A stretch of 64,000 nucleotides of DNA from Aphis gossypii. Its lineage: Eukaryota; Arthropoda; Insecta; Hemiptera; Aphididae. This document shows, one piece after another, positions 12,701 to 27,700 of the stretch. The notes beneath the pieces are model-generated. The model made no database searches and had not been told where the DNA came from. It worked only from the letters and a program-made list of their open reading frames with translations. The position numbers and the translations under genes were made by a program. Position 1 is the stretch's first letter. Every line of letters starts with the position of its first letter. The DNA is taken from NCBI RefSeq assembly GCF_020184175.1, contig NC_065531.1, positions 55,883,213 through 55,947,212 of the forward strand. The letters are read 5' to 3'.

Positions 12701-15700
12701 ACTATTTATCATTTTTTTTTTTTTTAAACACCCAAAGCTAAATATAAAAAATAATTATTCAAATTATAGACTTATACCACCACATTAATGCAGTAACATA
12801 TTAAAACGTAAAAAGCATATCAAAATAAAGCAATTTTAATAAGATTTGAAATTAACAAAACATAAAAAAAAACCTTAAGAGGACGTAACATAGTAAATTT
12901 ACACAGCAGATCACTTTTAGTTCCGTTAGTTTAAACATTAGAGTGAATCGAAAATTGATATATTTTAAAACTTTATGGTAAGAATATTTTCTGTGTTTCT
13001 ACGTTAGTTTTTTATGATTATTCAGTTTTTATGTGAATTATGAGCATTTTTAATTTATGCTGTATCATATACGAATAACTTGCTAAAAAATTGAACTATC
13101 GTAAAACACCAACATACATACACAGATAATGTTTTCAACATCAAATTTTACAATAGTTCTATGCATTCTAGTTTTTAAACTAATGGAGCTAAACGTGATC
13201 TGCTAAGCGTACAATTGTTATGTTACGTACTTGTAAGATGGATACAACACATGCGAGTGGCGTCTTCTTAACATAAATTTTGTTATGTTAAAATAAAAAA
13301 TTGTTTAATGTCTACATTGTATTTATAGTTAATCTTAATATTTCAATTCCACGTATGTAATGTATGTTGGCGCAAATGTTCCGACACTGTTGTACTTGCT
13401 CAACAAGTATAAGTAATAATAACGTCGATCGATTAGATAGGTAATTTATATATATTTTTTTTTAAAAACATCCAAACTGACAAATTATTTTGGAAAATAA
13501 AAATGTTTAGTATGTTAAACTGGATTTTTTTCAATATTCAAAAATAATCACTTTAAAAATGCATTTTTATATTTTCTTTACGCTTTTTTCACTTCGTATT
13601 AAATTAAAAACTGATGAATTTTCATCACGATTCTGGTTTTTAATGTTACGTTCAGCACTTGTAGAGCACAAATGTTAATTATATTATTGACTATGGGTTT
13701 ATTGTATTTTTTGAAATAACAGTCATACATCATCTTAAAACTTGATAATTTAAATTTATTTGTTATTTAGTTAATTATTTTAGGTATCTATTTTATCTAA
13801 TAATATTAATAAGATCACTATAAAGTATACTTAATAAGTATAATATGCACCTGAAACCGAAGATTACTTAATTCTAGAGTTCATAGATTTTAATCTGTTA
13901 TATACTTATGTAGACATTAGAACGGAAATAATAATGTAGAACTAAATTAATTTAATTTATTCTTCATTGTACGTTTTACGAAAATCATTTATGTTGCTTT
14001 AGTGGAATATAATTGAAAGTGTTTCCTACACTTAAGAATAATCCATTATTAAGCTATACGTATTATCAATAAAACATAATGTTTAAGCTTTATATGGTTT
14101 TGATGGTACAAAGGAACTGAGGGTGAATAACTCGAACCAATTGTAATCTTTGATTTCTACACTATATTATTTATTGTCAACAGTGAGGATTCCAAGGGTT
14201 AATATTATATTTTCAAATTGTTGTGTATATAACTTAAATAATTCACCATAGTTTAGTACTTACAGTGGCTCTACTATAAATTATAATTTTTAATTAATAA
14301 ATGTTTCTTACATAATATATATATAATATCATAATTCTATTATAATATTTTGAATAAAAATAAACGTAAGTGTTTTTTTTTTTTTTTTATGAATAATATC
14401 TTTAATACTAAAAGGTTTATTAATAATCTAAAAATATAGCTTATCTATGACTTTTCAATGTAAAAAAATAATTCTATCTTTCTTAATCGTCATATTATAA
14501 TGATGCAGTACCTCCTTACTCATTACATTTAAAACCATATAGATTAACTTACGTATTCTAAATTATATTTTATAATTTAATATCTGTAAACAGAATACTG
14601 TTCTGATCGCTTTAGTTTACATTTATTAAACGTAGTCGTTATTGTTTTATATATACTTTTGCTATAAAAATTATCGATAAATATTATGATTATAAAAGTA
14701 TAAATCTCGTTCAGTAGTACTATATTGGTACCAATAACTAACAAAAGTAATCAGAACGACATAAATTGGGGGATTGAAGATAAATATATATTATAGACTT
14801 CCGAGATCATGACTAAAACATTTGACTTCTCAGGTGTACACAATTCGATTTGACAGTTATTTGGATGACCAAAAATGTTTATATTATAGTGATAACTGAT
14901 ATAAGCAATTTAAAAAATAAAAATCTGGGGGAAAGTAAATCATCTTGTATCAGTGCATTCTCGTATTACAGTTAAATAATGTATAAAAAAAGAAAATATC
15001 AACTGATATGATATAATACTACTATAGGTGTTAGTTTATAATATAAACCAATGAATGTTTTATTAAAAAAAAACTATGTAAAAAAAGATAAATGTGACAA
15101 CGTCATAAAAATAAAACCTAGGATTTACAGACACTTTCTCGTAATAAATTCATACCCTCAAAGACGTAAGATTTCTGATCCCCTTTATATCCTTTATGTA
15201 TATATATATATTATACACACAAATACATTTTTCGCCCTTTAAAAAGACTTTTGAATGATATTCGTTCGTTTTTGTGTTGTTAACCCTTCTGTGATTGTTT
15301 ACCCGACCATATTCGTCCCTAAACATTCGTAAAAATATCCATTGAAATTCAAACGTCATGTTATTGGTATTTTTTTCGTTAACAAAAACGAGACTCTTAT
15401 TCAAGTGTCAATAAAACAAAAAAAAAAAAAAAACAAATAAATATAGAGAAAAACTTCATCATTATAATTGTTATTATACTAAAATGTTCATTTTTATCAC
15501 AGTCAATGAATGCCAAAACGTTCTGCAATAAAAATATTATTTTAATGCACTGCAGAATTTATCTTCCAATATTGCACATTTTTATCGTTTCTATTAAAAT
15601 AATATACATACTTATTAGGTATGTAAATATTGTTTATTTTAAGTGGTATAATATTTATAGTAAGAACTTCTCATATTATAACACACGTGGACACAAAAAT

Positions 15701-18700
15701 AAAATATACATTTTATTCTACAAACTGATTATACAACTTTGTACATTAATATTGAAACCTGATGAACATATTTTAACGTAATTTAATAAAATCAATGTTT
15801 AATGTTTATACTATACATATATATTATTCATCCAAGCATAAGTAGAATACATTATACGAAAACTCAAAACGGCGCATTTTGATAAGTATCTTCGATGTAA
15901 TATTTTAATATCATCATGGAGCATTTCTCCTGGGGATTATGTATTCAATATCACATGTTTGTGTATTTAAGGTGTTATGTACCTATAAAGCGATAAAATA
16001 AATTCAATAAAATGAAATCATCTCCATCCAAACATTTTGTGTGTAAATAGCAAAGCAATGAGTAGATGTTTTAGAAAACAGATTCCAAGATATTTTAAAT
16101 ATCCTCTTCGATAATACACGTGCTATTAATTATTATTTAATCATGAAGAAATAAGATGTACATTTTACACCAAACTTATATTTGTTTAAAACTCGGCTTC
16201 TATCATATCTTTCATTTCATTTACAACGTACATTTTAACCTAGCTCGTGTTAAACATATATTTGTATATGCTAAAAAAGAAAATACCGCTCATATATAAT
16301 TTAATTGCTGATATACAAATCATCATCTTTATGATATATAATTTGAGTTTAATACAAATTAATGTTTTTATAATAACCCCTGGGCCTCCACACAATACTC
16401 AGTGAGACCCAGTATTTTTTTTTTTTTTTTGAGAATTAAATAAATAATAATAATTTAATCATATTTCTTTTTTTTTTTTTTTGCAGAAAACGGTAGTGAG
16501 GAATTCAATCAATTCATATCGCTATTAGGCAACCGAGTACGACTGAAAGGATGGGATAAGTACCGAGGAGGATTGGACGTAAAAGGTAAATTATTATATG
16601 TTAGATATCCTTCTACGTGTGTTTTTCGTGATTTTTAATACCCATCTAATATATACGCCTCCACCTTACCCACCCCCAAAGATCAAAATAATTTCCACAG
16701 CTTTCATTTACTGACGTTTTCCTCAAGTATGAAAATACATTACGTTATAACAATATATTGTGTATACTTTTACGTATAGGTGACATGACGGGCGAATATT
16801 CGGTGTACACCATTTACGAAGGGCATGAAATCATGTTTCATGTATCCACAATGTTGCCTTACTCGAAGGACAACCGACAGCAGGTAAACATATCCAGGAC
16901 AACTGAATAAGCATGAAGGAAAAACACAAGAAAACAAAATAAAATAAATATATATATATAATATTTATATTTATTTTTTTTCCTATTTTTTTGTTTTATA
17001 TATTATATAATAAACAAACACTATACACACTATTGCTACCAACCCGTATGTTATAATCATATTATAATGGTTGTCATCCTGTCAATTTGAACAGGTGGAA
17101 CGCAAACGTCACATTGGAAACGACATCGTCAACATTGTGTTCGTAGACGGGGGTGCGACGCAAATGTCTCAGTTCAACCCCGCGTTCATCAAGTCACAGT
17201 TTACACGTATCCTTTGAAAATATAAATCGTTTTAAACTAACTCGTCCTTGGCGATACAAATTATATTATAACAAATGTTTTATGTCATTATAATATATCT
17301 CCATATACTTACAGAAAAAAATTTCATTTATTATAAGCAAATATTATGTGTTTTAATTTCATATCACTTCTTACATACATAATTATAAATGCATTGTATA
17401 ACTCATATAAAAAAACACACACACACACAATAAACGGAGATTGATTCACGCCTTAATATCAGTAATTTTCCTATATATTTTTTCATCAGATGTTTTTGCG
17501 TTGGTAGCATATGATTCGTCAGATAATAGCTATAAACTGGTGGTTTACTCCGAAGAATCTGTACCACTATTTGGTCCATCGCTACCGTGTCCTCCGGTCT
17601 TTAAAATGCCTCAAGAATTCAGGGAATTTCTCATTGTTAAAAGTAAGCAATGACTGTTTTTTGACAAATTTAAAACAATTCCACATAATCGCTGTTCTTT
17701 TAAGTACATTTCTTATAAAGCAGCACAAGTTTTTTTTAAATATTCAGGGTAAAAAGTCAAGTCATTTCTGTAGAACTAGTCGTAACCTTGATGGTGACTA
17801 CAGTTTCATACTTCTAAATACGCAATAATTGTTCTTCGAGAAAAACATTTCATGCCGAAAAAAGGCCAAATTTCATTAAGTTTTTCTATTTTCTAGAATT
17901 AAAAACTTTCCTATTCAAGAATGAAACAAAGTCACTATCAAAATTACCAACTAATTCCGTAATTCCATAGAAATTACACATTCTTTTTACCAACATACCT
18001 TAAAGAAACTTACGCTACGTTACAAAAAATGTATTTAGAAGAACAGCTATTATATACAAAAAAGAACTTACATTCTGATTTTAAGAATTATTTTTTTTTT
18101 TTTTAGAATTGGAGTTTTTTTTTATATATCTTCTTGCATCCCTCGATATTTTATACACATATTACTATCATCTATAGCTATGATGAGAATATAATATTCA
18201 AATAGGTGATTTTGTTACTTGTAGAGTATGTATAATGTATATTATACCTTACCGTATTCAAATCCAAAATTATTACCATAAAGACATAAACGATAAAAAT
18301 GTCGTGTTGATCTTACATACTGGTATATATAAAAATGTTAATATAAACTGCAGTTTGACTTGTCGAGAATAATTTTCGTATTCTTATTCACCATTATAAA
18401 TACAAATATTCCGATAAATAAAAATGTACAATGAACTAAAATACTGCGAAATGTTAAGATTTTTATCTTACTTATGATATTTGTATTAGTAATATTTTAC
18501 GACCCGTACAATTTATTGTATTATTATCATGATCAAACGATAACGAGATATAAAATAACTCAAGGCATTAATTGATGTTTTTTTATATTATTATTTTATT
18601 TACATAATTTATTATAGTTCTATATTATGTAAAAATTTTTGACATTTTACATTAATATTGTAGTATATAATATGTATTTTATGTTATAATTACTTAAAAA

Positions 18701-21700
18701 TTATTAATAATATTTTTTAAATTATTTTCTTGATTTTTATCAAATATATTTTAAAATATTTTGTGGATGATGAACAAATTAATAAAGCATAAATAATATA
18801 TTAAATAAATGCTCACAATACCAAAATAACAAAAACAATTACCCACGTTAATATTCTTCAGTAGTATACATTTTATATAATAAGATTCGACATTTTTATC
18901 GATAGTTAATCAATTACGTGTTTTAAAAGTTATTAGAAAAATTATTATAAATATTCATATACAATCAAATAAATTAAATTTTTTTTTCGTACTCTTTGAA
19001 TTTTAAATTCAAAATGTAATCACGCCATTATCGATAAAATCAAATCCCTTGAATAATTATAAATATATAAATCGATCAAGATCTTTAGCAAATACTATAA
19101 TTTGTACACAGTCACATAAAACAAATTACGTTGATTTTGGGTACATGTTTGATTTTCGTTTATTGATGTCTAGTTTAGTAAGTCTCTCGTGATCGATATA
19201 AGTACCTATGTTGTATATTTAATAATTCGATAACTAATTCAATAGAAAATTTCAACTTTATTTCATTTATATGTTTTTAATCTAGTGATAAATGGTGAAA
19301 AAGCCACGTTCAATACGCCTACATTTGCGAAAAAACGAGAACGAACACTCGACATGCTCATTAAAGACCTGTACTCAGACTACATGTCGGATTCCAGTAA
19401 AGTGGTAAATTTTTTATATAAATATTATAATAATTTACACCCATGTATAAATACCACGTGTGTTTTTTTTATACATAAAATAACAGCAGTGACATAAGCC
19501 ATTGGGAACCATATTATTTTATATATAAGTTTTAATTTTAATTATTAAAAATGTAAATACTGACTAGTTTATAATATTTAGGAACGATAAGTGTACTACA
19601 AATTTATATACATTTTTGTAATTTACAGTTTGTTTTAAAAGTTCGTTTTTTTAATGAAATCGATAGTGCCTGATAGTGAGGATATGTTATGGCCAAGAGA
19701 TTCTAATAGATTTTCTGAAAGTTTTGCATTTTTTCTAAATTCAATGTATGTGCGACATCCCGTCATTATGTGTTTGATCGAGAGTAGGGTCCCGTATTAT
19801 GAACTTATTAGAGGGTCATTTTTACTCATTAGGTGGCCGTGATAGACTTTCATGTTCCGAAGCTAATTGTTCCAATCCAGAGTCTTTTTTGGAAAGTTAG
19901 ACAGAAGTTGCCATATGAAAACGTCTTTTTTAATTTCGTGGAATTTTGTATAAAATAATTTCCAGTTTACCTGTCACGTATTGGTACAATGAAGTTTAAT
20001 AAGTGGTAGGTATTACGTCTTGTTTTATTGCGAGTTGAACTTACTGATGTTGCCAGAGGGTTAGATATTACATCTTTTGCTACCTTATCCGCTATTTTAT
20101 TTTCGTTGATATTAGAATGACCTAGAATATAACTAAATAATATTTCCTTTTTCTCATCTGTATTGTAACAAATTTTATTCCTGTAAATTTATCTCTTTAG
20201 TGTTGTGTACATTTTTTAATATTGGTCATCATACTAAATGAATCTGAGAAAATTGTTGATTTCAAAATATTTGAGTTCATATAACTAATTATATAAGGAT
20301 CGAGTATGATTCCGCTGTAAAAATTGAACTAGCAATAAATTATACATCAATTTTATATTATTAAAAATTATTCAAACTCCAACTTCCGCTTGGCTTTTTG
20401 AGAAATCCGTATAGATTTTTTGTCCGCTAAAACGCAAGCTAGCCAGTGTTTTTTACTACAGTTCATATCCATCATGTATGTCTACTCTAATATAAAACAA
20501 TACATTTTGAATTGGACAGAAAAAGCTGTATATAGCTCCATCCTTAAAGTGCGCCACTCGTCGACGTTTACCGGTCGTGCGATGTAATATTATTTTACTC
20601 GAGCATTATCGATATTTCGGACGGTCAAATTAAATATTTTCATTATAACCACTACGGTGAAATAACATCGAATATTATATATAGGAGTAACAAAATTTGT
20701 GGAACGTTTGGACTGTTCGCCAGCAAATAAACCTCTAATGAACCCCTTACCCTTCCCAGTGTTTAGTATTTATATATTATATAATAAATATATTTATAAT
20801 AATTATACATTGAATTATTCGTTTACCGCAGTGATAGTATCAAGTATATGTAAATTTAGTATTTAATATATGTATATACTATACACAGGGTGATTCACCA
20901 AGTATGTTTATACTCTTTTTTTTCTTCAATGATGTAGTTATTTAAAGTCTGATTCTAGGAATTATTAAGTATACTTAAAAATCATATTTTTAATTTCTCG
21001 AAATTTTTTTACAGTACTAAGTTTCTATTGTAGAAATACAAATTTCTGTTTTTCATATGAGAAAAACTCACTAACCTCTCTCTTCTATTGTAAGTAATTT
21101 ATTGGATAATTTTTTTTTTTTTTAATTTGAATGTACCCATTCAAACGAATAGCTTTCAAGTTACTTAGCTTTGTGTATTAAAGATATAGAAAGTCTACGG
21201 TGATTGGTTTAAGAAATGTGGGGTCAGAGCTAATTTAAAACATTTTGAAATTAATATCAACCAATTTTTTTAAAACTATATATTTTATAAAATGGTCATA
21301 TTACAATAAATAGGTACTAAATGCGTACTACAATAATATCTTATTTATAATCCATAATATTAAGTTACATCTAGTTTGTATTTTTGTAAATCTTTCCAAG
21401 GACTATTATCCTTATTAAAATTTACATGCTTTCTTATTAATTAACAAATGGGAGTTAGCATTTACATAAAACACTTCTAAAATAGTACAAAAAAATCTAA
21501 ATAATTTGAAAATATGGAATGAATATACCTATGTTTAGTACATTTAAAAATTCACTATTAAAAAAAAACATTAGTATGAGTATACTTGGTGAAGCACACT
21601 GTATATGTTTGCTATATTAAGTTTTATTGAAACCAATAATTACGATCAAACATCGATGGTCATTTTTATGGCTCCTACAGCCTCTGCAATGTACGCGATC

Positions 21701-24700
21701 TGCCACACATACATAATAGGGTAACCTATATATTTTACTATCGACAGAGACAGATTACACAATTTCAACCCCCTCGTTAATTTTTTTTCGTTCACGAGTG
21801 AGCGTTAAAAGGCGTAATGTATTTAATCAATATATATAGTTTAAACACTTTAAACCAATATATTTATTATGAACTGACTAGTAAATTATAAAGTTTTTTA
21901 ATTATGAATACATTATTTGATAAGCCATCGAAACCAACGAATATTATCAAATCGTTTTTGGGTCACCAATTTTAATAGAAATAAGTTCATGGCTTAAAAT
22001 TGTGAAAAATTGTGATACTTATGGTACGTAAAAATATTCGGGACTTGTGAATAACTCATTTGATAAAACGTTACTAACATAAAATTATTGGCTAAATACT
22101 AATATAGCAAATATATAGGTTAGTTACCACATACGGAGTAAAAACTATTTATTTCATGTGATTATAAACTGCGTCCAAGTACAGCTAAAAACAAAATCAA
22201 ATTTACAAGCTGCGCCTTGTTTATCACCACTATTACAACTATGTATACATAAATTTAATAAATTAACATGATAAATAAATAGTATGTTTAACTTGCATAA
22301 ATAATATTATAATGAATACAAATTACATGTTTGTTGACCGACTTAAAATACTTATATAAATAATAGTAAAATTAACTTTAATTAATGATTATAAAAAACA
22401 TTCAAGTATACAGTATACAAGTATAAATGAAACATACATGTTTATTAATTTATAACTGTAAACATAATCAAAGTATAAAGAGTAAATAATAGGATACCTA
22501 TATAATACGTGTAAATATGTAATCACCAGATTTACCTCTTATGTTATTTAACACTGACGTATTTGGCTGACGGTTACCTATAATTTTAATAATTTCTTAT
22601 TTATTTATAAACAAACTAATATTTTCAAGTTTTTATTTTCGGTTTGAAATTTGAAATTTTGACTTTTAAGTAATAATGTTCAAATATTTGTTCCGGGCGC
22701 AGTTTACATTCACATTGTTTATATTTTAGTGGTGATAAGAAACAGGACGTAGTTTGCAATATACCTACCTTTTTCACCCGCATAATAATAATTCTAGCTA
22801 AATTTATATATGAAAAAAAATTGTATACACATTTTTTTTCAATTTAATCTATTAATAGTCTATAAATTATAATATATCACCATAATTACCAAATTCACTT
22901 AAAATATTAGACATTTGATGCTTCATTTCATCACTTTATTCATATTTATATATTATATAAGCTATTTAGCCGTGCAATAAGTAGGCATATCTTTATTCAT
23001 GATATTGTTTCAATTTGTATCACAAAAATGTGTATTTAACACAGTAGAACCTACATACATAATATCACAAGTAATACATATTTGAAATAATTTGGTAATT
23101 TTTCATTTCTATCATGAGAACTCTCTCCAATCTAAAGTAAACATCGACAATAAAAGAAAGAAATTGTTCAAGACTTTGAATGTCTTAAAATGTGAAGTTT
23201 AGATTAATTTTTAAATCGATCGAACTGAACTCGAAGGTGTACACTAGTAAACCATTTCTATATAGTACATACTTATCTGAACCATTATCCGCACTAATTG
23301 CAACTTTAGAGATACAGGTACTTAATCGGAATGTCATGGTATAATGGTACTACGCACAACTTACAAACAATTAATACACAAACGCTTAAATTGCGCAGTA
23401 ACTTTTTTAATTGTTCAATAAATGCTAAAAATCTGGCGATGAGGTACAACGACCTGGTGTACCAAATTGAAAATTTTAAATGTACTGTCTCCATTTTATA
23501 ATTAAATAATAATAAATTATTCATTTTATAAATAACCGATTCGTAGGTTAGGTTAGGCTGACTTTATTCAGCCCAGCACCACGATTACCTACATATTTAT
23601 TTCTGAAATCCTTCAATATGATAGAAATCAAAATTCGAACTCTGGTTTCGAGCTATAACGAGAATTCGTTTATATAATAACATTATAACAATATAGCCTT
23701 ATATTTTTATAAGCACAATAATATTGTATCTTTAATATCTCTATAACAGACTTTTTAAATATTTTATTTCTTTGTTGAATTTGGTGTTGAAGTAATAATA
23801 TTATTTCGATATCAGATATCGGTAAGGTTACCGCCGCTCCTTTAGGTAGGTACAATAATACATAATCAAGTATGACATTGTTGGATCCATTTTTCACACA
23901 GATTGTATAATTTTCAAGGCATTTGGGAAGAGCGCGTTTCGCCATCGGCTATAAATGCACATTGATTGAGAATAATAATAATATATATACATATATAATA
24001 TTAAGTATGTAGGTGTAATAACGATAACCGATCGACCGAACATGAACACGACATGCAGTTATAAACTATCATACTATATTATTTAGGTTTATCACACGTT
24101 AAATCAAATGAATAGGTAATGTGGTCATTATGATGATAAATTGATAATATTTCCATAATTTGGCAACTTTTGTTCATCCCATAATCAAATCATTTATTAG
24201 GGGGTGGGAGGCTAACTAGTAGTATAAATATTTAAAAATAAATAATATTAACTTGGAATAATTGAGTTTTTAATAATAATAGATGTAATAAGTGTTCATA
24301 AGCAAGAAACATGTTTCTATCGCATTAAAAAATGTATATATACTAAAAAATGTAAGCAATGAATTACCTATTACACAAAAATATATGTTACAAAAAAAGT
24401 TAGTTACGCATCATGTGATATCTTTATTTTTAAGCCTTAAAAATAATAGATATGACAATATATTAAATATCATCACTATTATAATGCACTTTAACTGAAA
24501 AAAATTTAAGTTATACTCCTTAGACTTTCATTTGCAACATAGTTATATTAGTATAATATTGAAGGTTAAATCTATAATAATGTCATAAATGGTTTTTAAA
24601 TGAGATTATTCAAGTAATTAGGTATAGCAAATCAAAACATTTTGTCCACAAAATTGACAAAAACAATTTCCATTAATAAAACTTATGGAAGAATTTATTT

Positions 24701-27700
24701 TTATGATCTTAACATTTTCCGCATTAAATGTTTACATTTAATACAATAGATCTAAGTGAAGATAAATAGTACAAAAAAAAAATAGTTAAATTGTTATTGT
24801 TTCATTGTATTAAATAAATTATTTATTTTTAGATGGTTTGTGAATGCTTTATTATGCTTTCAGTAGGATTCAAGTTTCGAAATTGTCATATAGATGTCGA
24901 GATTGAGTCAGTATTTTGCTTATATGAATATAAATAGTTAAATATTATATTTAAATCAAAGCATAGAAAAATTGTGTTTTTGAAAACAATAATATTTTTA
25001 CCGTATATATTAAAAACAAATTAAAAATGCAAAACACACCATTACGTTTTTATTGATCTTAAATAAGAAATCAATAAAATATACCGATCCATAATATTTT
25101 ATACTACCTATATATAACGTAGGTGCATACGTTATTCACAAACTCGTTTTAAAATCGTTGTTTTTATTTCGAAACCCTCAATGATAATTTTTATTACTAT
25201 ATTATGATATAGTAATATATTTTCATCACAAAAAAACAAAAATGTTTTTGTTTGAATCACTGCACAGTAACGACTGTGTGCGATATATCGGGCTGAACTC
25301 AGTAGTGGTGCAAAGATGTTTTTTTAATGCCCCCGAGGGATTGAAGATTCCCGTGCTCGGGTATTGTGTAGGGTGTTCGTGGGAGTTCGGGACGTAAGTA
25401 GAACTATACATATTTTATAGTTATGACCAAAACGAAATATGTATTTGACGACGCACGTTGAATCGTTAAAAACCATGTTGAAAAAAATATAATATATTAT
25501 ATAACGTGCCTCGAAAACCGTAATGGTTATCGCAAACTATCATCCCCAAACACTCATAATAGGTATAAGGACATATGAAAAATATCATAACATAAACACT
25601 TTTTTCGCAGGCGATGTTGAACAGACGGGCGTTTAGCGACGTGCTGCCTGACCCGCCACGCAGCTCACGGCGCAAAGAAGAGGCTCGGCAGGTGGAGTTC
25701 GTGCGGATCGGCCAGGCGCTCAAGTTGGATACCATCGTCAAAGGGGATGCACCCACCAGTTTAGCCACCACAGGGTTGTTCAAACGGGCGCCCTGGGAAC
25801 CGCAATGCTTTTACCCAGACTTTGGTCACGATATTATGTGTGGGGACTCATGGGCTGACAGCCGACTAGTCATCAGCACTGAAAACAGTGGAGTTTTTGT
25901 AATCGAAGGCAAGTAACTACAGACCATTATTATTTTGATAGTTCGTGTTTACTTAACGATTATACATACACGAGTAATAAGTATAGTTCTACACATGCAC
26001 GACTATATGAAAAACCCAACGAATAGAAAAAGTGGGTAAAATCTCTAAAAATATCTTTAATTTGGTTACCCCTACAAATCAAAAATACTCTCTTCTTACC
26101 TAACGGGGATTTCCAAATTTCAAATATGTATTTATTTTCGTTTCGTGGACTCGACCCAACGCGTTTATACTTGACCATTTAACCCTCCACACACATCACA
26201 TCATGACTTTTGACAACGACTTGAATTGACGGTCATAATGTTAATAGCCGGTACTCGTACGGAAAATTTTCGAGGTCCGACGAGACGAATCGTAACGTCT
26301 GTACTTAACGTTTATTTTTTATTTTTATTTTATTTTTTTTTGTTTTACGTCAAACCATTTATTTGATTGGCCGTTATACTCTGTCTCATGAAGCATACGA
26401 GTAATGGCTTATCTACCATAATACATATTATAATATTTAGTTTTATCCCTTCTAGTCGCTACTGTACAGTATCCAGAGTAGTTACGTGCATAGTTACTAT
26501 TCACGAAAAAAAATAATATCTATATACTACTACCACAGATATCCAACAGCCCATAATACACATGACTTTATACTACACACACAGTTTTATTGATTTTATT
26601 CAAAAATATTCATACAATTTAGCAACCATAAATAACAAGTAAACGGCCAACGTACTATTTTAAAAATAAGATAATTAAGTTAATCAACGTGAAGTATTGT
26701 TTTTTTTTCATTGTTAATAAATGTGTCTCATAAGCATTTTTAATACTTCGTAAATGGCTTCTATTTATGTTTATGACGGACAAGTAAAAAAAAAAACCCT
26801 ATTAAAGTGTGCGGGTGGCCAGAAGAAGCATAATTACAATAATTTGTAACACTATATTATTACAACTTTATTATTTTTATAATATTTTTTACTTCAATCC
26901 AAACCCTGCATTTACGTTTTTAATATGAATATAAATTCTTTAAATAAGATGAATGCTTTTAGATCATCCTATATTACATTACAATGGTACGCGATTCTTT
27001 TAAAGTAAATGCAAAGGTTAACTTTTTTTCGTTTATCAATGTCATTATTAATTTTATTATTTTTATCCTTTCTTATTTCTGGCACAATATACAATCATGG
27101 CGATGTTCATGTCATATTTCGTAAAATATCATACGTTTCTTTATGAATTCGTAATAAATTAATCCATGAAAATCAGTATCTATAATACGTATTTATTATT
27201 TATGTACTAAAAGTTAATTTACATGAATATTGTCGTAAATCAATCATACAGTCCAACACATAGTCATTTTGCAGCTGTAAAAGACATTTATACGTAGAAA
27301 GTTATATAATTATTAATATCATTAGTTATAATAGAAACCTCTATAGGCAACTACTAAATTATTTACAATTTCTGTTTAGAATAAAATATAAATTATATAA
27401 ACTATACTTCACAAATAAAATTGGTAATAATTGGCCAAGTTTAAATTACATAGTTTTCTGAATTGTTTTATATTGTAATATAATACCATCTAGCTTTTTT
27501 TTTTTTAGATTATTAAGTGTTGATTAATTATATTTTCTAAAATTCGATATTTTCTCCAATTATTTAAGTTTAGGATTAAATTCAATTGGTTAAAAAAATA
27601 AAAACTACTAATTAAAACTACTTGTTATTTCCACTTTTGGTTGTCTAAAAACTTTCGAGTAGTTTTCATCTGATCAAACAAGTGTATAGCGCAAGCAGAA

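Larger units (their letters stand above)
9950..16486 (+). other. GARNL3-like intron 2 (6.5 kb)
   Basis: Donor GTAAGG, acceptor TTGCAG after a long T tract. It contains a TTAA-flanked MITE (12875-13271), one copy of a dispersed repeat with an AT-rich imperfect palindrome (10100-10192), and AT-rich simple sequence. No nested gene is evident: the open frames at 15051-15781 are low-complexity and match nothing I know. Confidence 0.8.
19405..25610 (+). other. GARNL3-like intron 7 (6.2 kb)
   Basis: Donor GTAAAT, acceptor TTCGCAG. It holds an antisense LINE RNase H fragment (19650-20470), a MITE (20884-21601) and a GC-richer island at 25255-25410. The remainder is AT-rich and no nested gene is supported. 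Confidence 0.8.

Noticed and set aside
15051..15781. Three overlapping frames of 63-91 codons
   Set aside because: Rich in Ile, Tyr, Lys and Asn with no domain pattern, inside a long intron; no splice or homology support.
19654..19842. 62-codon + strand frame starting MKSIVPDSEDMLWP
   Set aside because: It overlaps the - strand LINE fragment and reads its complement; not an independent gene.
25913..25918. GTAACT as an ordinary GT donor for exon 8
   Set aside because: Using it puts the following exon out of frame and loses the QRQIFDKTIQANQ match, whereas GCAAGT at 25909 keeps it.
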